A stretch of 46,900 bases of DNA from Streptomyces afghaniensis 772 (GTDB taxonomy: Bacteria > Actinomycetota > Actinomycetes > Streptomycetales > Streptomycetaceae): contig KE354464.1 in the NCBI GenBank assembly GCA_000415505.1, positions 1 to 46,900 of the forward strand, read 5' to 3'. The notes under the pieces were generated by a model that ran no database searches, was not told the origin of the DNA, and saw nothing but the letters and a program-made list of their open reading frames with translations. Positions 1 to 10,074 of the stretch are shown in pieces. Position numbers and translations under genes: made by a program. The first letter of the stretch is position 1. Each line of letters begins with the position of its first letter.

Positions 1-2614
1 CGGACACGTGCAGGTCGGCGGCGATCTCCTCCGTCGACCTCATCTCGGCCAGGAGCCGTAGCACGTCGCCCTCGCGTGCGCTGAGGTCCTCGACGGCGAG
101 GGCCGGGTGCCGGTCCGGCACGGTGGGCCGGGGGTCGTGGTGGGGGCCGGGGCGGGAGAGGAGCCAGCCGTCGGCCAGTTCCCGGAGCCGGCCGGTGCTC
201 AGCAGGGGGCGGAGCCAGGGACCGGCTTCCAGGAAGGGCCGGCGCAGGTGCCCGCGCCGGCCGTCCAGGAGGGCCCGGGCGACGAGGCGGCGGGCGGTGA
301 CCGGGTCGCCTCTCTCGTACGCAACCTGGGCACGGACCAGCGTGGCGCGGATGGTCACCGCCGGGCCGGGCCGGTCGTCCTCCGGCAGGCTGTCGATCAT
401 GTCGAGCGCCCCTTCGGCATGGCCCGCCGCGAGCCGGGCCCGCGCCGCCTCGACCGCACAGGCCGTCCGGTGGTGCGCCACGCGCTCCACGACCGCCCGG
501 GCCGATTCGGGACGCCCCCGGGCCAGGTGGGCGGCGGATGCGAGCAGGGCGGCGTGGTCCTCCGCCCAGGGTGAGCTCACCGCTGCCGGGACGGACGCTT
601 CCGCCGCCGCCAGCGCGGCCCGGGCGTCCCCTCGGGCGAGGAGCAGCCGCCCCCGGGTGAGGGTCCGGCCGGCCTCCGCGACGGGGTCGCCGGTGAGCGG
701 GCGGGAGGCGGCCGCCGCGTCGAGGAGCGCCTGGGCGTCGTCGAGTTCGTCGCGGTCGATGAGGACGGCGGCCAGGACCAGCGGGGCGATGCCGGACCCG
801 GACCGCCGGGGCAGGCTGTAGCGCTCCGCCTGGTCGGCCGCCGCCAGGGCCTTGTGCTCCGCCGGGCCGGGCCGGCCGTTCAGGTAGTCGATCAGCGCGA
901 GGTGGCCGAGGGCTTCCCACCTGGGCAGCGCCATCGCCGCTCCGCCGGGGTGTCCGGCGACCGCCGACAGGGCGTCGCGGGCGGCGTCGAAGCGACCGGC
1001 CCACAGGCGGGCGGAGCCGAGGTGGGTGAGCAGGAGGGCGGTGACTTCGGGGTGGGCGTCCAGGCGGTGTGCGGGGACGTCCTGCCGGAGGGCGCGCGCC
1101 TCCTCGGCGGCTCGCTCCGCCCTGTCCGGAGAGCCCGTCATCCGTGCCGCCAGGGCTTCCAGCAGGGCGCAGCCGAGCCGGACCGGGGCCCGGTCGCTGC
1201 CGTTCGCGGCCAGGTCGCGTTCGGCCCGGTCCAGGTGGGGCAGGCCGTGGTCGAGATCGTGGCGGGCCAGTTCGCGGGCGGCGCGGACGAGGTCGGGCGC
1301 CGGGCCCGTGGCCTCGGGGCTCATGCGCGCGAACAGGGCGGACAGGTCCTCGGAGTGCAGGCCGGTGAACAGCTGCCCGATCGCGAGGTCGTCCACCACG
1401 GCGTTGGCGGTGAACTCCCAGTCGTCCGCCGCGGCACCCTGGACGAGCGCTTCGTGCAGGGCTCCGGACCGCCGCAGCCACCGCGCGGCCCGGCCGCGCA
1501 GCTCCGGTTCCAGACCGGGGAAGCGCTCTCGCAGGTGAGCTCGGAGGATCTCCGCGAACAGCGGGTGCAGGCCGTACCACGAGTGGCCGAGGTACTGGAC
1601 GAAGGCGTTCTGCCGGTGCAGCGCGGCCAGGACCGGCTCCGCGTCGGTGCGCAGGGTCAGCGCGTTCACCAGGTCGGGGCAGCAGCGGTCCAGGACGCTG
1701 ATGCGCAGCAGCAGGTCCTGGGTGGCGGGTGGCTGCCGGTCGAGCACCTCGGCCAGCAGGAAGTCGGCCACCGCACTGTGGTCGGCCTCGAACTGCTTGA
1801 CGTACAGGTGGGGGTCCGCGACCTGCCGGGCGGCCAGTGCGCACAGTCTGAGGCCGGCGGCCCATCCCTGGGTGCGCTCCACCAGGGCCCGCACGGCGCT
1901 GTGGTTCAGATGCAGACCGTGCCGCGACAGCAGCTCCCCGGCCTCCTCGGCGGTGAACGCCAGCTCCGCGTCCCGGATCTCCGTCATCTCGCCCGAGGCC
2001 CGGTACCGGTGCAGCGGCAGCAGGGGTTCCGTACGGGTGACGAGGACCAGGCGCAGGCCGTGCCCGGCGTGGTGCAGGACGAACTGCAACTGCTCCGCGA
2101 TCTCGGGTGAGCTCACCCGGTCGAACTCGTCGAGGACGACGACGGTCGTGTGGTCCCGGCTCTCGAGGTCGGCGGCGAGGCAGGTCAGCGTCCGCCGGTC
2201 CACCCGGCCGGCCTGCGCCGGGCAGCCGACCTCGGCTGCCACCGGTACGCCGGCGGCGCGCAGTGCCTCCAGCAGATAGGCCCAGAAGATCCCGGGTGCC
2301 TGGTCGGCGGGGTCGGCCGTGAGCCAGACGACCGGTTCGCGCAGGCCGGCGGCCCAGTCGGCGACCAGGAGCGTCTTGCCGGCGCCGGCCGGGCCGTTGA
2401 CCATCGTCAGGGGTGTCATGAGCGCCTGGTCGAGGTGTCGGGCCAGGCGGGTCCGGCGCAGGAAGCCGGCGGGCCGCTTCGGCAGGGCGAACCGGGTACG
2501 CAGCAGCGGGTCGCCCGTGGGGTCGACGCCCGTGGACGCCGGCTCCGCACCAGTCTCCGCGGTCGCGGCCATGGGGCTCCCACTGCCTGCCGTGCGCCGG
2601 ATCATGAGCAGCAC
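1..2614 (-). CDS. LuxR/MalT-type large ATP-binding transcriptional regulator, C-terminus cut by window edge
   Basis: About 871 residues are visible before the window edge. An N-terminal P-loop (NGPAGAGKT, near residue 74) begins a STAND-type NTPase with a likely Walker B (VVVLDEFD). A long alpha-helical, TPR-like middle follows, and at the edge comes the start of a LuxR helix-turn-helix (LSAREGDVLRLLAE, then EEIAADLHVS). This order is that of LAL/MalT regulators, which bind ATP and an inducer and activate transcription. I start at GTG 2614 because GAGGA lies 6-8 nt upstream; ATG 2605 and ATG 2572 are in-frame alternatives. It is divergent from the amidotransferase at 2845. The target regulon cannot be told from the sequence. 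The last roughly 35-40 residues of the HTH lie outside the window. Confidence 0.9.
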   Translation of the reverse strand, partial: MLLMIRRTAGSGSPMAATAETGAEPASTGVDPTGDPLLRTRFALPKRPAGFLRRTRLARHLDQALMTPLTMVNGPAGAGKTLLVADWAAGLREPVVWLTADPADQAPGIFWAYLLEALRAAGVPVAAEVGCPAQAGRVDRRTLTCLAADLESRDHTTVVVLDEFDRVSSPEIAEQLQFVLHHAGHGLRLVLVTRTEPLLPLHRYRASGEMTEIRDAELAFTAEEAGELLSRHGLHLNHSAVRALVERTQGWAAGLRLCALAARQVADPHLYVKQFEADHSAVADFLLAEVLDRQPPATQDLLLRISVLDRCCPDLVNALTLRTDAEPVLAALHRQNAFVQYLGHSWYGLHPLFAEILRAHLRERFPGLEPELRGRAARWLRRSGALHEALVQGAAADDWEFTANAVVDDLAIGQLFTGLHSEDLSALFARMSPEATGPAPDLVRAARELARHDLDHGLPHLDRAERDLAANGSDRAPVRLGCALLEALAARMTGSPDRAERAAEEARALRQDVPAHRLDAHPEVTALLLTHLGSARLWAGRFDAARDALSAVAGHPGGAAMALPRWEALGHLALIDYLNGRPGPAEHKALAAADQAERYSLPRRSGSGIAPLVLAAVLIDRDELDDAQALLDAAAASRPLTGDPVAEAGRTLTRGRLLLARGDARAALAAAEASVPAAVSSPWAEDHAALLASAAHLARGRPESARAVVERVAHHRTACAVEAARARLAAGHAEGALDMIDSLPEDDRPGPAVTIRATLVRAQVAYERGDPVTARRLVARALLDGRRGHLRRPFLEAGPWLRPLLSTGRLRELADGWLLSRPGPHHDPRPTVPDRHPALAVEDLSAREGDVLRLLAEMRSTEEIAADLHVS

Positions 2615-2844
2615 TCGTCTTCCTCAGGATCTCAGTGTTCACTCCCCCGCGCACACCGGCCCGGGCCCTGCCGCTCCCCCCGGCGACCACCCGTGACAAC
2701 CACCCGTGGCGGGCGATGCGGGCATCGGGGGTGACGGGGTTCTCTGGGATCACGCGCCGCGGCCCCGGCGCGCGAGACGTATCCGCACCGACACCTGCGG
2801 AGTCGCACGGCAGGGCCGAGCGGCTCGGATCGGGGATGGTGACC
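2615..2844. promoter_or_regulatory. Divergent intergenic region with a 10-bp direct repeat
   Basis: This 230-bp gap separates two divergent genes and must hold both promoters. The one regular pattern I see is ACCACCCGTG at 2686-2695, repeated exactly at 2699-2708 (13-bp period). No clear -35/-10 pair stands out. Confidence 0.3.
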
Positions 2845-3678
2845 ATGTGCCGCTGGCTCGCCTACTCGGGCACTCCCGTGCTGCTGGACGACGTCCTCTA
2901 CCGGCCGCAGCACTCACTGATCGACCAGAGCCTGCACGCGCGGATGGGTGTCGAGACCACCAACGGCGACGGCTTCGGCGTCGGGTGGTACGCGTGGCAC
3001 CTGCGCACCCCCGCCGTGATCCGCGATACGGGCCCGGCCTGGAGCAACCGCAATCTCCGGGAGATCGCCGACCACGTCCGCTCGTCGCTGTTCTTCGCCC
3101 ACGTCCGCGCCTCCACCGGGTCGGCCGTGCAGCAGACCAACTGTCATCCCTTCCGGCACGGGCGCTGGATGTGGATGCACAACGGGGCGATCAGCGGGTT
3201 CAGCGAACTGCGCCGCGACCTCATGCTCGCCGTGGCTCCGGAGCTGTTCCCCTCGCTGGAGGGCACGACGGACTCCGAGGTGATGTTCCACGTGGCCCTC
3301 ACCCTCGGGCTGGACGGCGATCCGCCGGGCGCGGTGGCCCGCATGGTGGGGCTCGTCGAGCGGCTGGGCCACGAGCACGGGGTGCCGCAGCCGCTCCAGA
3401 TGACGGTCGCGGTGACCGACGGCGAACGGCTGTGGTTCTTCCGGTACTCCAGCGCGGGAGACTCGCGGTCGCTGTACTACAGCAGCCGGGTGGAGGGCGT
3501 GCGGGCCCTCCACCCCGATCTCGCGTTCCTGAAGAACATCTCCGACGACACCCGGCTGGTGGTGTCGGAACCGCTCGGTGATCTGCCCGGCGTCTGGAAC
3601 GCCGTACCGGAGAGCAGCTACGGCGTGGTGCAGCCAGGCCGGGAACTGCTACGGCACTTCGAGCCCGAGCCGGTCTGA
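2845..3678 (+). CDS. Class II glutamine amidotransferase domain protein
   Basis: Predicted cytosolic protein of 277 residues. It begins MCRWLAYSG, so Cys2 becomes the N-terminal nucleophile after Met removal, as in Ntn-type class II glutaminases (YafJ/EgtC-like). That requirement fixes the start at ATG 2845 rather than the in-frame ATG at 2836. Other family marks are NGDGFGVGWY near residue 38, FAHVRASTGS and NCHPFRHGRWMWMHNGAISG, which line the glutamine pocket. The enzyme hydrolyses a gamma-glutamyl amide; the acceptor or true substrate is not deducible. There is no egt cluster around it, so I do not call it EgtC. It is a single-gene unit facing the minus-strand macrodomain gene. Confidence 0.85.
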   Translation: MCRWLAYSGTPVLLDDVLYRPQHSLIDQSLHARMGVETTNGDGFGVGWYAWHLRTPAVIRDTGPAWSNRNLREIADHVRSSLFFAHVRASTGSAVQQTNCHPFRHGRWMWMHNGAISGFSELRRDLMLAVAPELFPSLEGTTDSEVMFHVALTLGLDGDPPGAVARMVGLVERLGHEHGVPQPLQMTVAVTDGERLWFFRYSSAGDSRSLYYSSRVEGVRALHPDLAFLKNISDDTRLVVSEPLGDLPGVWNAVPESSYGVVQPGRELLRHFEPEPV

Positions 3679-3702
3679 GCCGGCCGGCCCGGCCGGGTCG
3701 CG

Positions 3703-4212
3703 TCAGCGGAGCCGGTCGGCGAACACCTCGTACGCCTGCTGGTCGAAGAGCACGAACCTGACCTGCTCGACCGCCGTGTCCGCTGCCCGTACGGTTTCCA
3801 CCGCGATGCGTGCGCCGTCGTCCATCGGCCAGCCGTAGACGCCCGTGGAGACGGCCGGGAACGCCACCGTGCGGGCGCCGAGTTCGTCGGCGACGCGGAG
3901 GGACTCGCGGTAGCAGGAGGCGAGGAGGGCGGAGCGGTCCTCGGTCGCGCTGAAGACGGGGCCTACCGTGTGGATGACCCAGCGGGCGTCCAGGTCACCT
4001 GCGGTGGTGGCTACCGCCTGACCCGTGCGCAGGCCCTTGCCGTACCGCGAGGCGCGCAGCTTGCGGCACTCCTCCAGGATGGCGGGGCCGCCGCGCCGGT
4101 GGATCGCTCCGTCGACGCCTCCCCCGCCCAGCAGCGAGGAGTTGGCCGCGTTGACGATGGCGTCGACGCTCTCGCGGGTGATGTCGCCCTGGACGAGTTC
4201 GATGGTGGTCAC
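3703..4212 (-). CDS. Macrodomain (ADP-ribose-binding) protein
   Basis: A 169-residue protein made of one macrodomain. [20 protein letters not shown] near residues 20-39 is the ADP-ribose distal/phosphate loop, and [12 protein letters not shown] is the second phosphate-binding loop. Family members bind or hydrolyse ADP-ribose derivatives such as O-acetyl-ADP-ribose, ADP-ribose-1''-phosphate or ADP-ribosylated proteins. The GTG start at 4212 has GAGG 5 nt upstream and overlaps the TGA of the upstream oxidoreductase (GTGA), so translation is probably coupled. The pairing with a carotenoid-desaturase-like enzyme has no obvious metabolic logic. Confidence 0.88.
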   Translation of the reverse strand: MTTIELVQGDITRESVDAIVNAANSSLLGGGGVDGAIHRRGGPAILEECRKLRASRYGKGLRTGQAVATTAGDLDARWVIHTVGPVFSATEDRSALLASCYRESLRVADELGARTVAFPAVSTGVYGWPMDDGARIAVETVRAADTAVEQVRFVLFDQQAYEVFADRLR

Positions 4213-5618
4213 GTCTGCCTCAGTCGCTTCCAGACGGCCTTGGCCGCGTTGTGCCCCGACATGCCGTGCACGCCGGGACCCGGCGGGGTCGCCGACGAGC
4301 AGATGAAGACGGCCGGGTGAGGGGTGCGATAGGGGAACAGGGTCGGTCTGGGGCGCAGCAGGACCTGCAGGCCGGAGACCGCGCCGGAGGCGATGTCGCC
4401 GCCGACGTAGTTGGCGTTGCGGGCGGCGAGTTCGGGCGGGCCCGCCGTCGCCCGGGCCAGGACGCGGTCGCGGAACCCCGGGGCGAAGCGCTCCAGTTGG
4501 CGTTCGACGGCGTCGGTGAGGTCGCCGGTCCAGCCGTGCGGTACATGGCCGTAGGCCCAGAAGACGTGCTTGCCCGCCGGGGCCCGGGTGGGGTCGACGA
4601 TGCTCGGCTGGACCGTGATCAGGAACGGTTTGTCGGGGGCCCGGCCCTCCCGGGACGCCGCGCGCAGTGCCGTGCCGATCTCCGCGCGGTTGGCACCGAT
4701 CTGCACCGTGCCGGCGACGCGGGCCTCCTTCGCGGTCCAGGGCACGGGGCCGTCCAGCGCGTAGTCGATCTTGAAGACGCCCGGCCCGTAGCGGTAGTCC
4801 GCGTAGTGGTTGCCGAAGCCGGCGATGCGGGCCAGGGCGGTGGGCGAGGTGTCGAAGACGTACGCGCGGGCCGGCGGCAGGTCGTCGAGGCGTTTGACCT
4901 CGTAGTCCGTGTGGACGCTGCCGCCGAGATCGCGCAGGTAGGCGGCGAGGGCGTCGGAGATCGCCTGGGAGCCGCCGCGGGCGACGGGCCAGCCGCGGGC
5001 GTGTGCCGCCAGGGCGAAGACCAGGCCGATGGCGCTGGTGGCGAAGCCGCCGAGCGGCGCCATGACATGTGCGACGAGCCCGGCGAACAGGGTCCTGGCC
5101 GGTTCGTCGCGGAAGCGGCGCGTCAGCAGGGTCGACGGAGGCAGGCCGACCAGGCCGAAGCGGGCGAGCGTGACCGGGTCGCGGGGCAGCGCGGTGAGCG
5201 GCAGGGACATGAAGTCGCGGGCCAGCGCGTCCCACTTGGGCAGGAAGGGCTCGACGAGCCTGCGGTACGCCCCGGCGTCGCGCGGCCCGAAGGAGGCGGC
5301 CGTCTCGCCCACCGACCGGGCCAGCACGGCCGCCGAGCCGTCCGGGAAGGGGTGCGCCATGGGGAGCTCGGCGTGCAGCCACTCCAGGCCGTAGCGCTGG
5401 AGCGGCAGGGCGCGGAACGCGGGTGAGTTGATGGCGAGCGGGTGCGCCGCGGAGCACGGGTCGTGCCGGAAGCCGGGCAGGGTGAGCTCCTCGGTGCGGG
5501 CACCGCCGCCCACGGTGCCCCGGGCCTCGAACACGGCGACGGAGAATCCGCGGCGGGCCAGCTCCACGGCCGCGGTCAGTCCGTTCGGCCCCGCACCCAC
5601 TACGACGGCATCGAGCAT
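4209..5618 (-). CDS. Phytoene desaturase-like FAD-dependent oxidoreductase
   Basis: About 469 residues. The N-terminus holds the dinucleotide-binding fold [10 protein letters not shown] followed by the acidic end of beta-2 ([16 protein letters not shown]), as in CrtI and amine-oxidase-type flavoproteins. The C-terminus, [20 protein letters not shown], is the second FAD-contact region of this family. No carotenoid genes are nearby, so the substrate is unknown; many actinobacterial relatives are uncharacterised NAD(P)/FAD oxidoreductases. I favour ATG 5618 because GAAGG lies 8 nt upstream; GTG 5627 is an in-frame alternative adding three residues. First gene of a two-gene unit with the macrodomain gene. 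Confidence 0.85.
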   Translation of the reverse strand: MLDAVVVGAGPNGLTAAVELARRGFSVAVFEARGTVGGGARTEELTLPGFRHDPCSAAHPLAINSPAFRALPLQRYGLEWLHAELPMAHPFPDGSAAVLARSVGETAASFGPRDAGAYRRLVEPFLPKWDALARDFMSLPLTALPRDPVTLARFGLVGLPPSTLLTRRFRDEPARTLFAGLVAHVMAPLGGFATSAIGLVFALAAHARGWPVARGGSQAISDALAAYLRDLGGSVHTDYEVKRLDDLPPARAYVFDTSPTALARIAGFGNHYADYRYGPGVFKIDYALDGPVPWTAKEARVAGTVQIGANRAEIGTALRAASREGRAPDKPFLITVQPSIVDPTRAPAGKHVFWAYGHVPHGWTGDLTDAVERQLERFAPGFRDRVLARATAGPPELAARNANYVGGDIASGAVSGLQVLLRPRPTLFPYRTPHPAVFICSSATPPGPGVHGMSGHNAAKAVWKRLRQT

Positions 5619-5768
5619 CGACGGCACCTTCGGACCCCTTCGTCAGCCGACGGCCACTGAGGATCAGGATAGGCCCGGGGACTGACAGTCACCGGCCGCG
5701 GGGGGATTCGTGCGGGAAAGCGGCCCGGAGCGCCGCTTGAGCGACTGCGCGTGTACGGTCCGTGACAT

Positions 5769-6614
5769 TCAGGCTCCGCTCGCCAGCAGAGCCGCCACCC
5801 GGCGGGCCGTGGCCGCGTCGCGGGCCGCGGTGAACGGCAGGTCGTTGCCGCCCGTGATGCGGAACGGCTCGCCCGTGCGGGTCAGGTGGGCGCCGCCCGC
5901 CTCCTCGACCAGGAGCAGACCGGCCGCGTGGTCCCACGCGGCCTCCCAGGAGAAGGCGACCGCGTCGGACTCGCCCCGCGCGATGGCGAGGTACTCCAGT
6001 CCGGCCGAGCCGCACGCGCGCGGTGCCACACCCTCGGTGCGCAGGCCGAGCAGCGCGTGCTTTTGTTCGTCCGTCGTGTAGTCCGGATGGGAAGTGGCCA
6101 CGCGGAGGTCCCGGCCGGGCTCGGGAACGCCGGCGAACAGCCGCTCCCCGTCGAGGTAGGCGCCCTTGCCCCGCTGCGCGGTGGCGAGCCGGTCGCGGGC
6201 GGCGGCGTAGGTCCAGGAGGCGAGCAGGGTGCCGCCCTGGGCCAGCGCGACCAGGGTGCAGAAGGCCGGTTCGCCGCGCACGAACTGCCGGGTCCCGTCG
6301 ACCGGGTCGACGATCCAGACCGGGGCGTCGCCGCGTATGGCCTCGTAGGACGCCGGGTTGGCGTGGACCGCCTCCTCGCCGACCACGGCCGAGCCGGGCA
6401 GCAGGGCGCCCAGTGCCTCGGTCAGGTACAGCTCGGCCTTGCGGTCGGCGTCCGTGACCAGGTCGTGCGGGCCGGCCTTCTGGTCGACCTCGTGTGCGGC
6501 GAGTCGGCGCCAGCGCGGCATGATCTCGGCGGCGGCCGCGCTGCGGATCGCCTCCTCGACGTCGGAAGCGTGCCGTGCGAGAAACTCTTCGATGGTTTCG
6601 GTGCTGTCGATCAC
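5769..6614 (-). CDS. Inositol monophosphatase family protein
   Basis: A 281-residue Mg-dependent sugar/inositol phosphatase. The sequence shows the GEE metal site (VVGEEAVH), motif A WIVDPVDGTRQF and motif B WDHAAGLLL with the LVEEAGG that follows it, all in family order and spacing. Substrates in this family include inositol-1-phosphate, histidinol phosphate, 3'-phosphoadenosine phosphate and fructose-1,6-bisphosphate; sequence alone does not choose. The start is uncertain: GTG 6614 gives a natural N-terminus (MIDSTETIEEF), but GGAGGG directly abuts it, which is too close for a normal ribosome site. No in-frame alternative is better. It is transcribed alone on the minus strand. Confidence 0.85.
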   Translation of the reverse strand: MIDSTETIEEFLARHASDVEEAIRSAAAAEIMPRWRRLAAHEVDQKAGPHDLVTDADRKAELYLTEALGALLPGSAVVGEEAVHANPASYEAIRGDAPVWIVDPVDGTRQFVRGEPAFCTLVALAQGGTLLASWTYAAARDRLATAQRGKGAYLDGERLFAGVPEPGRDLRVATSHPDYTTDEQKHALLGLRTEGVAPRACGSAGLEYLAIARGESDAVAFSWEAAWDHAAGLLLVEEAGGAHLTRTGEPFRITGGNDLPFTAARDAATARRVAALLASGA

Positions 6615-6730
6615 CCCTCCATCACAACACGCGGCACTGACAATCCCTACCCAGCCGGTGCACTCCCGGTGGCTGCACGATGAACAGCGACGCCTCCGCG
6701 CGGGCTCCACAGCCATGAGACTCGGCGGGT

Positions 6731-8556
6731 TCACCGCCCGACGGCGTAGCCCTGCATGCCGCGCGGGTTCGCCGCCGCCGACAGGACGCCCGTCTCGGGG
6801 TCCCGCGCGACCGCGCAGAGCCTGCCCTCCGACCAGGGGCCGCCGACGGTCACCCGGTGGCCGCGCCGCCGCAGCTCCTCGACGACGGCCGGGTCCGTGC
6901 GCGACTCCACGGTGACGCTCCCCGGACGCATGCCGCGCGGGTAGAACGAGCCGGGGAAGCTGTCGTTGTGCCAGTTCGGGGCGTCGATCGCGCCCTGGAG
7001 GTCCAGGCCGCCGCGCACCCGGGAGCGCAGCGCGACCGCCAGGAGGAAGTGCAGCTGCCACTGGTCCTGCTGGTCCCCGCCCGGTGTGCCGAACGCCATG
7101 ACCGGCACACCCTCGCGCAGTGCGATCGAGGGCGTCAGCGTGGTGCGGGGCCGGCGGCCGGGGGTGAGGGAGTTGGGCAGGCCCTCCTCCAGCCAGGTCA
7201 TCTGGAGCCGGGTGCCGAGCGGGAAGCCGAGTTCGGGCACGACGGGGTTGGACTGGAGCCAGCCGCCGCTGGGCGTGGCCGAGACCATGTTGCCCCAGCG
7301 GTCGACGACGTCGAGGTGACAGGTGTCGCCGCGGGTGGCCCCGTCGTCGCCGACCTCCGGCTCGCCGGGCACGGGGGACGCCGGGCTCTTCGCGACGGTG
7401 GGTTCGCCGGTGCCCGGGGCGGCGGAGCCCTCCTGGGCGGTGGCCGCCACGCGCGCGTGCGCGCACAGTCGCGGGGTGCGTCCGCCGGGGCTGCCGGGCC
7501 GCAGCTCGTGGGAGGCCCGCTCGCCGACGAGAGCGCGGCGGTCGGTGTTGTACGCGTCGGACAGCAGGTCGTCGAGCGGCACCCCGGCGGCGTCCCCGTA
7601 CCAGGCCTCCCGGTCGGCCATGGCGAGTTTGCAGTTCTCGACCAGCAGGTGGACGTAGTCGGCGGAGCCCTGGGGGGGCAGCTCGGGCGGGAGCAGGGCG
7701 AGCTGCTGGAGGAGCACCGGGCCCTGGCTCCAGGGGCCCGGCTTGCACACGGTCCAGCCGTTCCAGTCGTACGTCGCCGGCGTCTCGTAGGTCGCGGACC
7801 AGGCGGCGAGGTCGGCGGCCGTGAGGGTGCCGGTGTGGTGTGCGCCGCTGGTGTCCAGGGTGGGCCGCCCGGCCTGCCGCACCAGGGCCTCGGCTATGAA
7901 GCCGGAGCGCCACACCTCCCGCGCGGCCTCGATCCGGGCCTCCCGGTCCCCGCCCCCGCGGTGCGGGCGAGCAGGCGCTTCCAGGTGGCGGCGAGCGCCG
8001 GGTTGGCGAAGAGCCCGCCGGGGCGGGGTGGCTTGCCGCCGGGCAGGTAGACGTCCGCCGAGGAGGTCCATTCCGTCTCGAACAGTTCGCGTACGGTCTC
8101 GACGGTCTCGCCGACGCGTTCCACGGGCGGGTGTCCGTGCTCGGCGTATCCGACGGCGTACTTCAGGACATCGGCGAGGGACTTGGTGCCGTGGTCGCGC
8201 AGCAGCAGCATCCAGGCGTCGAACGCGCCCGGCACGGCGGCGGCGAGCGGCCCGGTGCCGGGGACGAGGTCCAGGCCGAGGCCCCGGTAGTGCGCGACCG
8301 TCGCCCCGGCCGGTGCGACGCCCTGCCCGCACAGCACCCGTACCTCACCGCCGGCCGGCGCGAGCAGGATCGGCACCTCGCCGGCCGGGCCGTTGAGGTG
8401 CGGCTCGACGACATGCAGCACGAACGCGCCCGCCACGGCGGCGTCGTAGGCGTTGCCGCCGTCCTCCAGGACGGCCATGGCCGACTGCGAGGCGAGCCAG
8501 TGCGTGGAGGACACCATGCCGAAGGTGCCCTGGAGAGTGGGGCGGGTCGTGAACAT
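6731..8556 (-). pseudogene. Gamma-glutamyltransferase family gene, split by a one-base deletion
   Basis: The 5' part (from ATG 8556, MFTTRPTLQG) and the 3' part (to stop at 6731) lie in different frames but join into one approximately 608-residue gamma-glutamyltransferase-like protein. The small subunit has GDTCHLDVVDRWGNMVS, where the autocatalytic Thr is expected, and FGTPGGDQQDQ. The frames meet at a C-run on the plus strand (7953-7957). Restoring one base there gives the join AGAGDREARIEAAREVW. Total length is 3n+2, which fits a single lost base. There is no signal peptide, unlike the second homologue at 25842-27647, so this one would be cytosolic. It may be a sequencing error or a real inactivation. 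Confidence 0.8.
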
Positions 8557-8644
8557 AGGGCCTCTCATCTCGTTCACCTGTTTGCCGGTGATCTCCCTTC
8601 CCTACCCGGGCTGACGGAGCGGATAGCGGGATGCTGGTGACACC

Positions 8645-9346
8645 ATGCGGATGTTCTGTGTCCTCACTGTCCTGGTGGCCGCGAACCTGCTCAACAATTG
8701 GCTCGCGCCCGGCGCCTACGTACCCACCTGTGTGGCCGCGGCTGCCGCACTGCTGCTGATCGCCCGGTGGGACGGTCTCACCCGCGCCGATCTCGGGCTC
8801 GACACGGTTGCCATGTACCAGGGGCTGCGGTGGTCAGCGGTGCTGGTGGGAGCGGTTCTCGCCGTTTTCCTGGTCGGGCTCGCTCTGCCGGTCACCAGGG
8901 AGGCCTTCGAGGACGAACGCGCCGCCGGCCTGACCGTGGGGGAACTGCTGTGGCGGGTGCTGGTCAGGGTGCCGGTCGGCACCGTGCTGCTGGAGGAGAT
9001 CGCCTTCCGCGGCGTCCTGTGGGCCATGGTGCGGCGTCGGCGCGGCACTGCCTGGGCCACTGCGGTGTCGTCGGTGCTGTTCGGGCTCTGGCATGTGCTT
9101 CCCTCGCGCGGGCTGAGCCGGGCCAACGCGGCCGCCGGGGTCCTCGGCACCGGACCGGCAGGCACCGCGCTGTCGGTCGCGGCCGCCGTGGTCGCCACGA
9201 CCGTGGCCGGGGCCGGCCTGTGCGAGCTGCGGCGCCGGTCCGGAAGTCTGCTGGCGCCCGCGGCGCTGCACTGGGCCCTCAACGGCTTCGGCTACGTGAT
9301 GGCCTGGGCGGTACCTCGGTGGAGGGGCGAGGGGGACGTGCTGTGA
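8645..9346 (+). CDS. CPBP family intramembrane glutamic endopeptidase
   Basis: A 233-residue polytopic membrane protein with hydrophobic segments near residues 5-40, 64-82, 140-150, 172-190 and at the end. It carries the ABI/CPBP (CAAX-like) motifs: EEIAFRG (E117/E118 ... R), FGLWH near 145-149 and HWALN near 209-213. Family enzymes cleave substrates within the membrane, for example prenylated proteins, sigma-factor regulators or bacteriocin-immunity targets. No peptide precursor gene is adjacent, so the substrate is unknown. It starts at ATG 8645, divergent from the broken gamma-glutamyltransferase-like gene. Confidence 0.87.
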   Translation: MRMFCVLTVLVAANLLNNWLAPGAYVPTCVAAAAALLLIARWDGLTRADLGLDTVAMYQGLRWSAVLVGAVLAVFLVGLALPVTREAFEDERAAGLTVGELLWRVLVRVPVGTVLLEEIAFRGVLWAMVRRRRGTAWATAVSSVLFGLWHVLPSRGLSRANAAAGVLGTGPAGTALSVAAAVVATTVAGAGLCELRRRSGSLLAPAALHWALNGFGYVMAWAVPRWRGEGDVL

Positions 9347-9365
9347 GCTTCGGGCAGTCCCCGCT

Positions 9366-9875
9366 TCAGCCGCGGGATGTCGTGCCACCGAGGACTTGCT
9401 CGCGGAGGATGTCGGCGTGGCCACAGTGCTGGGCCAGTTCGCGCAGCGTGTGGAGGTAGACCCAACGCAGCGGCAGTGGGCCCCGGCGGTTGCCCAGGAG
9501 GAGGTCGTCCAGCGTCAGCTCTGCCGTGGCGCGACGGGATGCCGCGCATGCCTGCCGGTAGGCGTGCTGGACCGAGGCGACCGTGTCGTCGTCGTGGAGG
9601 TCGAACGACTCGTCGGGCGAGTCGGGAATGCCGATCTCGGCACGGGATCGGCAGGTCGTCCCCTCGTCGAACCAGACCTTCTCGACGAACGTGGCGTGCT
9701 TGACCAGACCGAGCAGCGTGGTCTTGGACGTGACCAGTGACCGGCGTGCCTGCTCTTCGGTCAGCCCGTTCAGACTGTCGTGAAGCGCGCAGCGATGCTC
9801 ATCGAGGAATGTCTCGAACTGGTCGCGGAGCGTTGCGTGGAAGACGGAGGGTTCCGTCGACGGCTGGAAGACCAT
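9366..9875 (-). CDS. DinB-like (DUF664) putative metal-dependent protein
   Basis: A 169-residue protein of the DinB/YfiT four-helix-bundle superfamily. The three expected metal ligands are His in LVKHATFVE and the pair in ELAQHCGHADILRE. Actinobacterial members are often mycothiol-dependent transferases or of unknown role; I cannot assign a substrate. The start is set at ATG 9875 (MVFQPSTEPS) because upstream in-frame residues are Arg-rich and unlike the family. The ribosome site is weak (GCGGA). Confidence 0.8.
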   Translation of the reverse strand: MVFQPSTEPSVFHATLRDQFETFLDEHRCALHDSLNGLTEEQARRSLVTSKTTLLGLVKHATFVEKVWFDEGTTCRSRAEIGIPDSPDESFDLHDDDTVASVQHAYRQACAASRRATAELTLDDLLLGNRRGPLPLRWVYLHTLRELAQHCGHADILREQVLGGTTSRG

Positions 9876-10074
9876 GTCCGCAACGATAGGCTGCCCGGCT
9901 CCCGTGGACCTGTGCGATGACAAACCGCCCAGTGACCGCCTAACCGATCGAAACCACAACCGTCGACAGTGAGTCACCGTCACCACGCAGGCACGGAGCG
10001 AGTTCGCACTTCCGCGTCACAGGGAGTCATGTGAAACTGTCGTCCCGTCCGCCGTCCCCCACGAGAAGGGCGCC

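Noticed and set aside
2845-3678. EgtC of ergothioneine biosynthesis
   Set aside because: The N-terminal Cys fits the family, but no egtA/B/D/E neighbours exist and other class II amidotransferases share the motif.
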